Source of the DNA: an uncultured Eggerthella sp.
GTDB taxonomy: Bacteria > Actinomycetota > Coriobacteriia > Coriobacteriales > Eggerthellaceae
Assembly (NCBI GenBank): GCA_900538545.1
Contig: UPYK01000009.1
Coordinates: 4,841 to 68,840, forward strand
Reading direction: 5' to 3'
Length of the DNA stretch: 64,000 nt
Part shown: positions 35,707 through 44,489 of the stretch, piece by piece
Position numbering within the stretch: the first letter of the stretch is position 1
Layout: each line of letters begins with the position of its first letter
Program-made: the position numbers and the translations under genes
The notes under the pieces: model-generated
Told to the model about the DNA's origin: nothing
What the model saw: the letters and a program-made list of their open reading frames with translations, nothing else
Databases searched by the model: none

Positions 35707-38463
35707 ATGGGATTCTTTACCAAGCTTTTGAGCATGGGCGAAGATAAGCCTTTGAAGAATTATCAGAAAGTGGTCGAAGGCATCAATGCGCTCGAGCCGA
35801 CCATGGAAGCGAAGAGCGACGAAGAGCTCTCGCATATGACCGTCGAATTGCGCGAACGACTCGATCAGGGCGAAACGCTCGACGACGTGCTGCCCGAAGC
35901 ATTCGCTGCGGTAAGGGAAGCGAGCAAGCGCACGCTGGGGCTTCGTCACTTTGACGTGCAGCTCATCGGTGGGATGGCGCTCCATGATGGCAAGATCGCC
36001 GAAATGAAGACCGGCGAAGGCAAGACGCTCGTTTCGACCCTTGCGGGATACCTCAATGCGCTTCCGGGGAACAACGTGCATATCGTCACCGTGAACGACT
36101 ATCTTGCCACACGCGACAGTCAGTGGATGGGGCAAGTATACGAGTTCCTTGGCATGAAGGTCGGTCTTCTGCAAAACGGCATGGACCCTGAAGAGAAGAT
36201 CCCTCAGTACCAGGCCGATGTGACCTATGGCACGAACTCAGAATTCGGTTTCGACTATCTGCGCGACAACATGGTCGCGCGTGCAGACCGTCGCGTTCAG
36301 CGCGGCCATAGCTTCGCGATCGTAGACGAGGTCGACTCGATCCTTATCGACGAAGCGCGTACGCCGCTCATCATCTCTGGTGCGGGTTCGCAGGCAGCCG
36401 AGCTCTATCAGAAGTTCGCGGCTATCGTGCCTTCGCTTCGACGCAACGTGGATTTTGAGATGGATGAAGCGAAGAAGACCATCTATACCACCGAAGCAGG
36501 CCTTGAGAAGGTCGAGTTCCAGCTCGGCATCGAAGACTTGTATGGCGATCCTTCAGGCCAGATGCCCAATCATCTTCAGCAGGCGCTCAAAGCGCAGTTC
36601 CTCTTCCATCGCGATGTCGACTACGTCGTTCAAAATGGTGAAGTGAAGATCGTCGATGAATTCACGGGTCGTATCATGGAAGGCCGTCGCTATTCAGAAG
36701 GCCTTCATCAGGCACTTGAGGCAAAAGAGCACGTGCTCGTGCGCCAAGAGAACCAAACGCTTGCGACCATCACGTTGCAGAATTTCTTCAGGCTCTACGA
36801 TAAGCTCTCCGGCATGACCGGTACCGCTATGACCGAAGACTCGGAATTCCGCCAGATCTACGATCTGCCCGTTCAGCCTATTCCACCGAATCGTCCGGTC
36901 ATCCGTGACGACAAGAACGACCTCATCTATCGCACGATCGATGCGAAGTTCAATGCGGTCGCAGACGATATCGCTGAGCGTCATGCTCACGGGCAGCCTT
37001 GCCTGGTCGGCACGGTCTCGATCGAGAGTTCCGAGCGTTTGAGCCGCTTGCTCTCTAAGCGAGGCATCAAGCATGAGGTACTCAACGCGAAGAATCACGA
37101 GCGTGAGGCTTCGATCGTTGCGCAGGCAGGCCGCAAGGGTGCGGTCACGATCGCAACGAACATGGCTGGTCGTGGTACGGACATCTTGCTCGGCGGCAAC
37201 CCTGATGTGCTCGCACAAGAATTCTTGGTCGAAGAGCTCGAAGAGGGCGAAGAGCCCACTACAGAACAATATGAGGCAGCCCGTGATCGTGCGGTCGCTA
37301 TCACCGATCAGGAGAAGCTCGAGGTCAAGGCCGCTGGCGGTCTGTGCGTGATCGGTACCGAGCGCCACGAGAGCCGCCGCATCGACAACCAGCTGCGCGG
37401 TCGTTCTGGACGTCAGGGAGACCCGGGCGTTACGCAGTTCTACCTCTCGCTCGAAGACGATCTCATGCGCTTGTTCGGCGGATCGAAGATGGATTCGATC
37501 TCGAACATGATGCAGAAAACGCATCTTCCTGAAGATCAGCCCATCCAAGCCTCCATGGTCTCGAAAGCGATCGAGACCGCTCAGCGCCAGGTCGAATCGG
37601 TGAACTTCTCTGCACGTAAGAACGTCCTCGAATACGACGACGTCATGAACTTGCAGCGTAAAGCTATCTACAACGAACGCAATGCGATCCTTGAGGGCAA
37701 GAACCTCACCGAACGCATCCCCGAGATCATCGAAGACGCGGTAGAGGCGAATGTGCTCGAGTGGGTCTCGCCGAAGATGGCCAGTGACGACTGGGATATC
37801 GAGCCGCTCGATCAGTGGCTTGAGCAGATGACAGGCAGCAGCGATCTTAAGGTAGAGAGCCTCGATCACGACGACAATGCCTATACGCTCATCGATCTTA
37901 TCTGCGAATACTTCCAGGATCGCTACGATACGCGTGCTGAGCAGATCGGCCCGATCTTCGAAGATATCCAATCTCAGGTCATGCTGCGTTTCATCGACAC
38001 CAAATGGATGGCGCACCTCCAAGATATGGACTACCTTAAAGCTTCGATCGGCTTGCGCGCCTATGGCCAGCGCGATCCGCTCGTTGAGTATCGTGAAGAA
38101 GCGCACGCTATGTTCTCAGCGCTCACGTCTTCGATCTACGAAGACTTCCTGCGCTTCTTGCTGCGTGCTCCGATCGTGGTTCAAGAGGTCGCACCGGTCG
38201 AGGAAACGCCGCTCGATGGCGCGGTAAGCTATTCCAATCCCGAAGAGAGCCTCAACTCGGGCGCAACGCAGGCGCAGCGCGTTCGCCAGGCGGCTGTTCA
38301 GGCGCAGGGAATGCCCGCGGAAAATCCCAAGGAATCTATGCCCGCGCGCAACGTTCCGGTGGAGAAGGACAAGAACGACCCCTTTGCGAACGTGGGCCGC
38401 AACGATCCATGCCCTTGCGGCAGTGGCAAGAAATTCAAGAAATGTCACGGTGCTCATGCCTAA
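35707..38463 (+). CDS. secA: Protein translocase ATPase SecA
   Basis: This 918-aa protein has the SecA DEAD motor: MKTGEGKTLVSTL Walker A near 100, the DEVDSILIDEARTPLIISG box near 207, NMAGRGTDILLGGNPDV near 485, and QLRGRSGRQGDPG near 560. The C-terminal end carries the zinc-binding SEC-C motif DPCPCGSGKKFKKCHG, which contacts SecB or ribosomes. It drives unfolded preproteins through SecYEG. Its length is normal for SecA1. prfB follows after 50 bases, the usual secA-prfB order; the hpf gene that often precedes secA is not present. Confidence 0.98.
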   Translation: MGFFTKLLSMGEDKPLKNYQKVVEGINALEPTMEAKSDEELSHMTVELRERLDQGETLDDVLPEAFAAVREASKRTLGLRHFDVQLIGGMALHDGKIAEMKTGEGKTLVSTLAGYLNALPGNNVHIVTVNDYLATRDSQWMGQVYEFLGMKVGLLQNGMDPEEKIPQYQADVTYGTNSEFGFDYLRDNMVARADRRVQRGHSFAIVDEVDSILIDEARTPLIISGAGSQAAELYQKFAAIVPSLRRNVDFEMDEAKKTIYTTEAGLEKVEFQLGIEDLYGDPSGQMPNHLQQALKAQFLFHRDVDYVVQNGEVKIVDEFTGRIMEGRRYSEGLHQALEAKEHVLVRQENQTLATITLQNFFRLYDKLSGMTGTAMTEDSEFRQIYDLPVQPIPPNRPVIRDDKNDLIYRTIDAKFNAVADDIAERHAHGQPCLVGTVSIESSERLSRLLSKRGIKHEVLNAKNHEREASIVAQAGRKGAVTIATNMAGRGTDILLGGNPDVLAQEFLVEELEEGEEPTTEQYEAARDRAVAITDQEKLEVKAAGGLCVIGTERHESRRIDNQLRGRSGRQGDPGVTQFYLSLEDDLMRLFGGSKMDSISNMMQKTHLPEDQPIQASMVSKAIETAQRQVESVNFSARKNVLEYDDVMNLQRKAIYNERNAILEGKNLTERIPEIIEDAVEANVLEWVSPKMASDDWDIEPLDQWLEQMTGSSDLKVESLDHDDNAYTLIDLICEYFQDRYDTRAEQIGPIFEDIQSQVMLRFIDTKWMAHLQDMDYLKASIGLRAYGQRDPLVEYREEAHAMFSALTSSIYEDFLRFLLRAPIVVQEVAPVEETPLDGAVSYSNPEESLNSGATQAQRVRQAAVQAQGMPAENPKESMPARNVPVEKDKNDPFANVGRNDPCPCGSGKKFKKCHGAHA

Positions 38464-38513
38464 GTGCGTTATGGTGATATCACACGAGATTGAATGCATG
38501 AGGTTTCCCATCT

Positions 38514-39596
38514 ATGATCACGCTTGATACAGCGCGCAAGCGCCTTGGTGATGCGCGCGGTTTTCTCCATATCGACGAACGTGAAAGCGAACTTGAAGGA
38601 CTCGAGACCCAGATTGCTGCAGCAGATTTCTGGGACGACACCGATGTTGCCCAGCGTGTTTCGAAGCGTGCTTCCGATGTACGCGATCTTCTCGCGCGCT
38701 ACGCTTCGGCACAAACGTTGCTCGAAGATGCGCAGACCGCCTCTGAGCTTGCTCAAGAAGATGCGAGCTTTCAGGAAGAAGAGGATGCGTGCCTTGCGCG
38801 GCTTGAAGAGATGCTCGATTCGTTCGAGATCGAGTCTTGGTTCGATGGTCCGTATGACGATTCTGGCGCGATCCTTACGATCCATCCGGGCAGTGGGGGA
38901 TTAGAGGCTCAGGACTGGACCGAGATGCTCTACAAGATGTATTCCCATTATGCCGATAAGAAAGGCTGGAAGACGAGGCTGCTCGATCTTGTTCCAGGAG
39001 AAGGGATCGGACTCGATCGTGTGAGCATGCAGATCGAAGGCCGTCATGCTTATGGCATGTTGCGCAGCGAAACGGGCGTTCATCGCTTGGTCCGTATCTC
39101 GCCCACCGATGAGAAGAAGCGTCGCCATACCACGTTCGCTGCGGTCGAAGTGGTACCCGTGCTCGAAGAGAACGACATCGAGATCGAGATCGACCTCAAC
39201 GACGTGCGCGTTGATGTCTATCGTTCGAGCGGGCCCGGTGGGCAGAGCGTGAACACGACCGATTCGGCGGTGCGCCTCACGCATATTCCTACCGGCATCG
39301 TGGTCACCTGCCAAAATGAAAAGTCACAGCTTCAAAACAAAGAAGCCGCTTTTCGCGTCTTGCGCGGTAAGCTTTATGAGCGAGAAGAGCAGGCGCGTGC
39401 TGCTGAGCTCGCTGAGCTCAAGGGCGAGAAGATGGATAACTCGTTCGGCAGCCAGATACGTAACTATGTACTGTATCCCTATCGACTGATCAAGGACACT
39501 CGTAGTAATATCGAGAGCGGAAACGTCGATGCTGCTCTCGAAGGCGATATCGATCAGTTCGTTATCGGATATCACCGTTGGCGCGCATCCCAATAA
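38514..39596 (+). CDS. prfB: Peptide chain release factor 2
   Basis: This 360-aa protein has the catalytic GGQ motif in RSSGPGGQSVNTTDSAVR near 240 and the family block TGVHRLVRISPTDEKKRR. It releases the nascent peptide at UAA and UGA. Two features are unusual. The stop-recognition tripeptide position reads SPT where classical RF2 has SPF. The programmed +1 frameshift near codon 25 that autoregulates many prfB genes is absent: the frame is continuous through GFLHIDERE. This should be read together with the rarity of TGA stops in the window. It is downstream of secA and upstream of the transketolase genes. Confidence 0.95.
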   Translation: MITLDTARKRLGDARGFLHIDERESELEGLETQIAAADFWDDTDVAQRVSKRASDVRDLLARYASAQTLLEDAQTASELAQEDASFQEEEDACLARLEEMLDSFEIESWFDGPYDDSGAILTIHPGSGGLEAQDWTEMLYKMYSHYADKKGWKTRLLDLVPGEGIGLDRVSMQIEGRHAYGMLRSETGVHRLVRISPTDEKKRRHTTFAAVEVVPVLEENDIEIEIDLNDVRVDVYRSSGPGGQSVNTTDSAVRLTHIPTGIVVTCQNEKSQLQNKEAAFRVLRGKLYEREEQARAAELAELKGEKMDNSFGSQIRNYVLYPYRLIKDTRSNIESGNVDAALEGDIDQFVIGYHRWRASQ

Positions 39597-39621
39597 GCGC
39601 ATTTCACTCGAAAGGAAATCC

Positions 39622-40455
39622 ATGGCATCTGCTCATGCAAAACAAAAAGCCAACGCCATGCGAAAGGACATCATCGAGATGATCCATGAAGCAGGCAGCG
39701 GACACCCCGGAGGGTCGCTCTCATGTACCGATGTCTTAGCGGCACTCTATTTTGGTGATGTTATGACCTACGATCCTGCTCATCCTACTTCTGAAGCGCG
39801 CGATCGTTTCATCCTCGCAAAGGGCCATGCGGCACCTGCGCTCTACGCAGCGCTCGCAGAAGCCGGATTCTTCCCCAAAGACGAGCTTAAGACCCTTCGT
39901 AAGCTCGGAAGCAGGCTTCAGGGTCATCCCGATTCCAAGCTGCTTCCTGGTGTGGAGGTCTCTACCGGCTCGCTCGGACAGGGCCTTTCGGTCGCTGCAG
40001 GGCTCGCAGCTGGCCTTCGCCTCAAAGGAGGCGATCAGAAGGTCTATACGGTCTTGGGCGATGGCGAATGCGAAGAAGGCCAGGTGTGGGAAGCGGCTAA
40101 TTTCGCCGCAGCTGAAGCACTCGGCAACCTTGTCGCGATCGTCGATTCCAATGGATTGCAGATCGATGGTTGCCTTTGCGATGTGTGCTCCGCTGGCGAG
40201 CTCGATGAGAAATTCGCTGCTTTTGGCTGGGAAGTGCATCACGTCGATGGGCACGATATCGATGCGCTCATCGCCCTCTTCACTTCACTGCCAAGCAATT
40301 CAACAGGAAAACCCCAGGCCATCATTGCAAAGACGGTGAAGGGTAAAGGGGTCTCCTTCATGGAGAACCAAGTAGGCTGGCACGGTAAGGCTCCCGATGC
40401 GGAACAGACCAAACAAGCGCTCGCAGAACTCGAAAGCGAGGTAGACGGTGATTAA
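39622..40455 (+). CDS. Transketolase, N-terminal (thiamine-diphosphate-binding) subunit
   Basis: This 277-aa protein corresponds to the first third of transketolase. It has EAGSGHPGGSLSCTDVLAALY near 25, FILAKGHAAPALYA near 65, and the thiamine-diphosphate motif GDGECEEGQVWEAANFA near 155. It forms the ThDP half of a split transketolase with the next gene and moves two-carbon units in the pentose phosphate pathway. The ATG at 39622 has AAAGGA; the frame open upstream overlaps prfB and is rejected. Its stop overlaps the GTG of the partner by eight bases. Confidence 0.93.
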   Translation: MASAHAKQKANAMRKDIIEMIHEAGSGHPGGSLSCTDVLAALYFGDVMTYDPAHPTSEARDRFILAKGHAAPALYAALAEAGFFPKDELKTLRKLGSRLQGHPDSKLLPGVEVSTGSLGQGLSVAAGLAAGLRLKGGDQKVYTVLGDGECEEGQVWEAANFAAAEALGNLVAIVDSNGLQIDGCLCDVCSAGELDEKFAAFGWEVHHVDGHDIDALIALFTSLPSNSTGKPQAIIAKTVKGKGVSFMENQVGWHGKAPDAEQTKQALAELESEVDGD

Positions 40456-41422
40456 ACTAGCAGATGCTACGCAAGCTCAAGAAAAGAAAGCTACTCGTGC
40501 CGCTTATGGCAAAACGCTGGCAGAGCTCTACGAACAAGGGCTGCCGATCGTAGCGGTCGACGCCGATCTTTCCGGTTCGACCACCACGAAAGCGTTCGCC
40601 CAAGCAGGCCAGGAAGAGAGCAAGCGTCTCTTCAATGTGGGCATCGCTGAACAGAATATGATCGATGTTGCTGCAGGATTGGCACTTGCGGGCAATATCG
40701 CGTTCACCGGTTCGTTCGCGGTGTTCGGTACGGGGCGTTGCTATGACCAGATCCGTAATACGGTCGCTTATGCCAACCTTGATGTGAAGATCGCACCTAC
40801 CCATGCAGGCATCTCGGTCGGTCCTGATGGTGGCTCTCACCAGATGCTCGAAGATATTGCGCTCATGTGCGGGCTTCCTCCTATGAAGGTGCTCGTTCCG
40901 GCCGACTATGCTTCTGCTTGTGCAGCGCTGCGTTTGGCCGCTGAAACTCCTGGTCCGGTGTATGTTCGCATGGGTCGCGCGAGCGTTCCTGCTGTCTATG
41001 CGCCTGATGTCGAGCTTGAGCTCGGTAAGGCGTATGTCATCGACGAGGGCACCGATGTCTCGATCATCGCTTGCGGCCTTGAGGTCACCGAAGCGAGAAA
41101 GGCAGCAGAGAAGCTCGCTGAAGAGGGGATCTCTGCCGAGGTCATCGATGCATTTTCGGTAAAACCGCTCGATACCGAGACTATTCTGGCTTCTCTTGCC
41201 AAGACCGGCTGTGCGGTCGTTGCTGAAGAGCATTCTGTTTATGGAGGCTTCTGTTCAGCGGTGAGCGAACTTTGCGCTGAATCACAGCCGACGCCACTCG
41301 AGTTCGTTGCGGTGCGCGATCGCTTCGGTAAATCGGGAGAGTTTGAAGAACTTATGGCGTATTTCGCTCTCGATGCGGATTCTATCGTCCAGGCAGCGAA
41401 AAAAGTGCTCACGCGCAAATAA
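40448..41422 (+). CDS. Transketolase, C-terminal (pyrimidine-binding and C domain) subunit
   Basis: This 324-aa protein matches the Pyr and C-terminal domains of transketolase. It has VDADLSGSTTTKAFA near 37, NVGIAEQNMIDVAAGLA near 62 with the Glu that activates ThDP, and THAGISVGPDGGSHQ near 118. The start is GTG overlapping the upstream subunit, so the two halves are translationally coupled and made in equal amounts. Split transketolases are common in Actinobacteria, Firmicutes and archaea. ftsE follows. Confidence 0.93.
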   Translation: MIKLADATQAQEKKATRAAYGKTLAELYEQGLPIVAVDADLSGSTTTKAFAQAGQEESKRLFNVGIAEQNMIDVAAGLALAGNIAFTGSFAVFGTGRCYDQIRNTVAYANLDVKIAPTHAGISVGPDGGSHQMLEDIALMCGLPPMKVLVPADYASACAALRLAAETPGPVYVRMGRASVPAVYAPDVELELGKAYVIDEGTDVSIIACGLEVTEARKAAEKLAEEGISAEVIDAFSVKPLDTETILASLAKTGCAVVAEEHSVYGGFCSAVSELCAESQPTPLEFVAVRDRFGKSGEFEELMAYFALDADSIVQAAKKVLTRK

Positions 41423-41428
41423 CCTTGC

Positions 41429-41434
41429 TATAAT
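41429..41434 (+). promoter_or_regulatory. -10 element upstream of ftsE
   Basis: A perfect TATAAT lies 40 bases before the likely ftsE start, just after the transketolase stop. No -35 consensus is visible at the right spacing. Confidence 0.4.
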
Positions 41435-41473
41435 TTTCTTGTCTCAGAATCGACACTATGAATGGAGCATACT

Positions 41474-42298
41474 GTGACAAATGATAACGGCGGAAGCGCC
41501 GGCAGGCATGCCGCGGCGCACGCTACGCCAAATCTTACCGAGCAACTCTCGCAAGCGTTGCCCACGGTAAACGTCGAAGCGGTGAATCAAAGCACGGGAA
41601 ATCCCGTCATCACCTTCGACCATGTTACGAAGATCTATGCCGCTCAGCCCAACAAGCCAGCGCTCGATGATGTTTCGCTGCATATCTATCCTGGCGAATT
41701 CGTTTTCCTCGTCGGTCATTCCGGATCGGGCAAGTCAACGTTCATCAAGCTGCTCACCCGTGAGCTCACGGCTACTTCGGGTCATATCTACGTTGCTGAT
41801 GAAGATCTCTCTTCGATGCGCAATTGGCGCGTGCCTTACCTGCGCCGCAACATTGGCTGCGTTTTCCAGGACTTCAAGTTGTTGCCGAATAAGACGGTCT
41901 TTGAGAACGTTTCGTTCGCGCTCGAAGTAATCGGCAAATCGCGCCACATCATCCGTACGCAAGTGCCTGAGGTACTGCGTCTGGTTGGTCTGGCAGACAA
42001 GCTCGATAAGCTTCCGGACCAGCTTTCTGGCGGCGAGCAGCAGCGCGTCAGTATCGCACGCGCGATCGTCAATCGTCCACCCTTGCTCGTGTGCGACGAG
42101 CCGACTGGTAATCTCGACCCGCAGAACTCGCGTGGCATCATGGACTTGCTCGAACGCATCAATCGCACGGGCACTACCGTGCTCGTTGCTACGCACGATC
42201 GCGAGATGGTAGACAACATGCGTCGTCGCGTCGTCGCGCTCGATAAGGGTCATCTTACTCGCGACCAGGATAGGGGGGTGTACGGTTTCGATGTCTAG
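41474..42298 (+). CDS. ftsE: Cell division ATP-binding protein FtsE
   Basis: This ABC ATPase has Walker A GHSGSGKSTF, Q-loop GCVFQDFKLLPN, signature LSGGEQQRVSIARA, Walker B LVCDEPTGNLDP and the H-switch ATHDREM. FtsE with FtsX controls peptidoglycan hydrolases at the septum. I prefer the GTG at 41474 (GGAG six bases upstream) to the ATG at 41462; both give a ~40-residue N-terminal extension that normal FtsE (about 225 aa) lacks. The stop overlaps the ATG of ftsX by eight bases. Confidence 0.94.
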   Translation: MTNDNGGSAGRHAAAHATPNLTEQLSQALPTVNVEAVNQSTGNPVITFDHVTKIYAAQPNKPALDDVSLHIYPGEFVFLVGHSGSGKSTFIKLLTRELTATSGHIYVADEDLSSMRNWRVPYLRRNIGCVFQDFKLLPNKTVFENVSFALEVIGKSRHIIRTQVPEVLRLVGLADKLDKLPDQLSGGEQQRVSIARAIVNRPPLLVCDEPTGNLDPQNSRGIMDLLERINRTGTTVLVATHDREMVDNMRRRVVALDKGHLTRDQDRGVYGFDV

Positions 42299-43205
42299 TT
42301 TGCTCTATTTCTTCCGTGAATCGCTCACTGGTTTCAAGCGTAATCTTTCTACAGCCTTAGGTTCGATCATCACGATCTTCCTTTCGTTGCTCATCATCGG
42401 TATCTTCTGCATTTGCGGCGTTATCATCAACAACGTCGTCACCTCGGTCGAGAACCAGGTTTCGATCACGGCTTATGTTGCCGACGATGCTTCTGAGCAG
42501 GATATCAATGCGGTCGAGCAGTATATCCAGGAACTTCCTGGTGTTGAGAGCGTGGATTTTACCACTAAAGATCAGGCGCTCGAGAACTTCACTAACTCGA
42601 TGACCTCGAATCCTGATATCGTCGCTCAGCTCGATGGCGAGAATCCACTTCCGGCATCGATCGATGTGAACCTTTCGGAAGCACAGTCGGTCTCGGACAT
42701 CGCGAATCGTATTCTTGAGAATGAAACGTTCGTGAAGATCTGCGATAACCCAGATGATCCTTCTGATTCGCTTCAGTATGGCCAGAAGACGGTCGACAAG
42801 CTCTTCTCGCTCACGAATGCTATTCGCTACATCGGCATCGGCCTTATCGTCGTGCTCGTGCTCATCGCGTTCATCTTCATCAATAACACCATTCGCCTCG
42901 CTATCCTCGCACGTCGCAAGGAGATCGCGATCATGCGTTTGGTCGGTGCTTCGAACGGCTTCATCCGTGGACCGTTTTTGGCAGAAGGTGCGCTGCATGC
43001 GATCATCGGTGCTCTGCTCGCTATCGGAGTCATCGAACTCATCCGTATCTTCGCGCTTCCGCGTGTCACCTCGGCACTCCCGTGGCTTCCGATCAATGTC
43101 GAACCGACCACGTTCATCCTCATCTATGTAACGCTTCTCTGCGCTGGCTTGGTCATCGGTTTGCTGGGTTCAGTGTTCGCAATGCGCCGCTACTTGAAGG
43201 TCTAG
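42291..43205 (+). CDS. ftsX: Cell division membrane protein FtsX
   Basis: This 304-aa protein has the FtsX layout: a first membrane helix at ~21-45, an extracellular domain of ~120 residues (about 50-175), then three membrane helices in the C-terminal half with the FtsX-type loop ILARRKEIAIMRLVGASN. The external domain of FtsX docks a wall hydrolase or its activator. No M23 peptidase follows it as in many Gram-positive bacteria; an S41 protease does instead. It is translationally coupled to ftsE. Confidence 0.94.
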   Translation: MSSLLYFFRESLTGFKRNLSTALGSIITIFLSLLIIGIFCICGVIINNVVTSVENQVSITAYVADDASEQDINAVEQYIQELPGVESVDFTTKDQALENFTNSMTSNPDIVAQLDGENPLPASIDVNLSEAQSVSDIANRILENETFVKICDNPDDPSDSLQYGQKTVDKLFSLTNAIRYIGIGLIVVLVLIAFIFINNTIRLAILARRKEIAIMRLVGASNGFIRGPFLAEGALHAIIGALLAIGVIELIRIFALPRVTSALPWLPINVEPTTFILIYVTLLCAGLVIGLLGSVFAMRRYLKV

Positions 43206-43235
43206 CGTTGGTCGTAGCGCAAAGATTGGCTATCA

Positions 43236-44474
43236 GTGGAACACGCTTCTCAAAAGAATAAGCTCCAAAAACGCAATGCAAACATCATCAAGGTTGTTGG
43301 TGTTTGCATTGTTGCGATCGTGCTCTTCGTTGCAGGGTTCATGTTCAGAGGCAACACCGAGCTGCTCACAGCGATGGGCTTCACGAGCTTCACCACGAAG
43401 CAGGAAACAAACCCTGGTCAAACGGTTTCGGGTAATACGTATGATTCCCTTTCGGCACGCGTTGCCGAAGTGCAAGGCATCATCGCCAACGATAGCGTGG
43501 ACACCTACGATCTCAATTCCGCAACCACTGCAACGCTCGATGCGTTCATCAAGACGATGAACGATCCCTACGCGCGCTACTTCGATGCGTCTAGCTATCA
43601 GACCTATTTGAACAGCGTCTCCAGCCCTTCAACAGGCATTGGGGTGCTCTTCGGTGAATCCGATGGCTCGTGCTATGTGGTAGATGTGTTCGAAGGTTCG
43701 GAAGCAGCGAACATGGGTGTGCTGCCGGGAGACTATGTCGAAGCGATCGACGGCGAGAAGAAGGACCAGTGGTCACTTCCTGAAGTCACCAACACTCTGC
43801 ATCGCGATGAAGGCGAAACGGTCTATATCACCTGGCGCAGGCCGGGAAAGGATAATGCGGGGGCAACGACCTTCAATACCTCCTTGCGCTACGAAAGCTC
43901 GCCCGAGACCAATATCACCTATTCCATCACTAACGGCATTGCCTATATCGAGATCAAGCAGCTTGGCAGCGATTGCGCTGAAGTGCTGAAGAAGACGATC
44001 GCTCAGGCAACGAGCGAAGGCGCAAGTGCGCTCGTGCTCGATCTGCGCAATATCCCCGGTGGCTATCTCACCCAAGCAGTGGAGATCGCATCGCTCTTCA
44101 TCCAGAGCGGTACGGTCGTTCAGATCAAATCAGGAGATACGACCACCACGAAAACCGCTGATGGCGCAGAAGTGACCAATCTTCCCTTAGTAGTGTTGGT
44201 CAACGAGAAGACGGCCGGTTCTGCCGAAGTGCTTGCTTCTGCGCTGCAAGATTCTCAGCGTGCCACCGTAGTGGGTGTTCAGACGCAGGGCAAGGGATCG
44301 GTGCAGGTCATGCAGCCGCTCTCCTTCGGTGGTGCATTGCGCTATACGGCGGCAACCTATCTTTCTCCTTCAGGTCGTGCGATCGATGGAGTGGGTGTCA
44401 CTCCCGATGTCGTCATCACCAATACCGAACGTCAAGTGCCCATCGCGCTCGAGATCGCTGCTTCGAATCGTTAG
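43236..44474 (+). CDS. S41 carboxy-terminal processing protease (CtpA-like)
   Basis: This 412-aa protein has an N-terminal membrane helix (~17-36), a PDZ domain (~135-200, GVLPGDYVEAIDG), and an S41 serine-protease domain with the catalytic serine in KTAGSAEVLASAL (about Ser329) and lysine in QTQGKGSVQ (about Lys353). Ctp proteases act outside the membrane on tagged or wall-associated proteins. The gene starts with GTG 30 bases after ftsX with a weak ribosome site. The ftsE-ftsX-ctp order also occurs in Gram-positive bacteria, suggesting the protease processes an FtsEX-dependent hydrolase (inference). rnr follows after 15 bases. Confidence 0.9.
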   Translation: MEHASQKNKLQKRNANIIKVVGVCIVAIVLFVAGFMFRGNTELLTAMGFTSFTTKQETNPGQTVSGNTYDSLSARVAEVQGIIANDSVDTYDLNSATTATLDAFIKTMNDPYARYFDASSYQTYLNSVSSPSTGIGVLFGESDGSCYVVDVFEGSEAANMGVLPGDYVEAIDGEKKDQWSLPEVTNTLHRDEGETVYITWRRPGKDNAGATTFNTSLRYESSPETNITYSITNGIAYIEIKQLGSDCAEVLKKTIAQATSEGASALVLDLRNIPGGYLTQAVEIASLFIQSGTVVQIKSGDTTTTKTADGAEVTNLPLVVLVNEKTAGSAEVLASALQDSQRATVVGVQTQGKGSVQVMQPLSFGGALRYTAATYLSPSGRAIDGVGVTPDVVITNTERQVPIALEIAASNR

Positions 44475-44489
44475 AAGCGCTGATGATTC

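Noticed and set aside
36694..38106. 470-codon minus-strand frame opposite secA
   Set aside because: It is a shadow of secA: highly Arg/Asp/Ile-rich, no family motif, no ribosome site, and the plus-strand protein is unmistakable.
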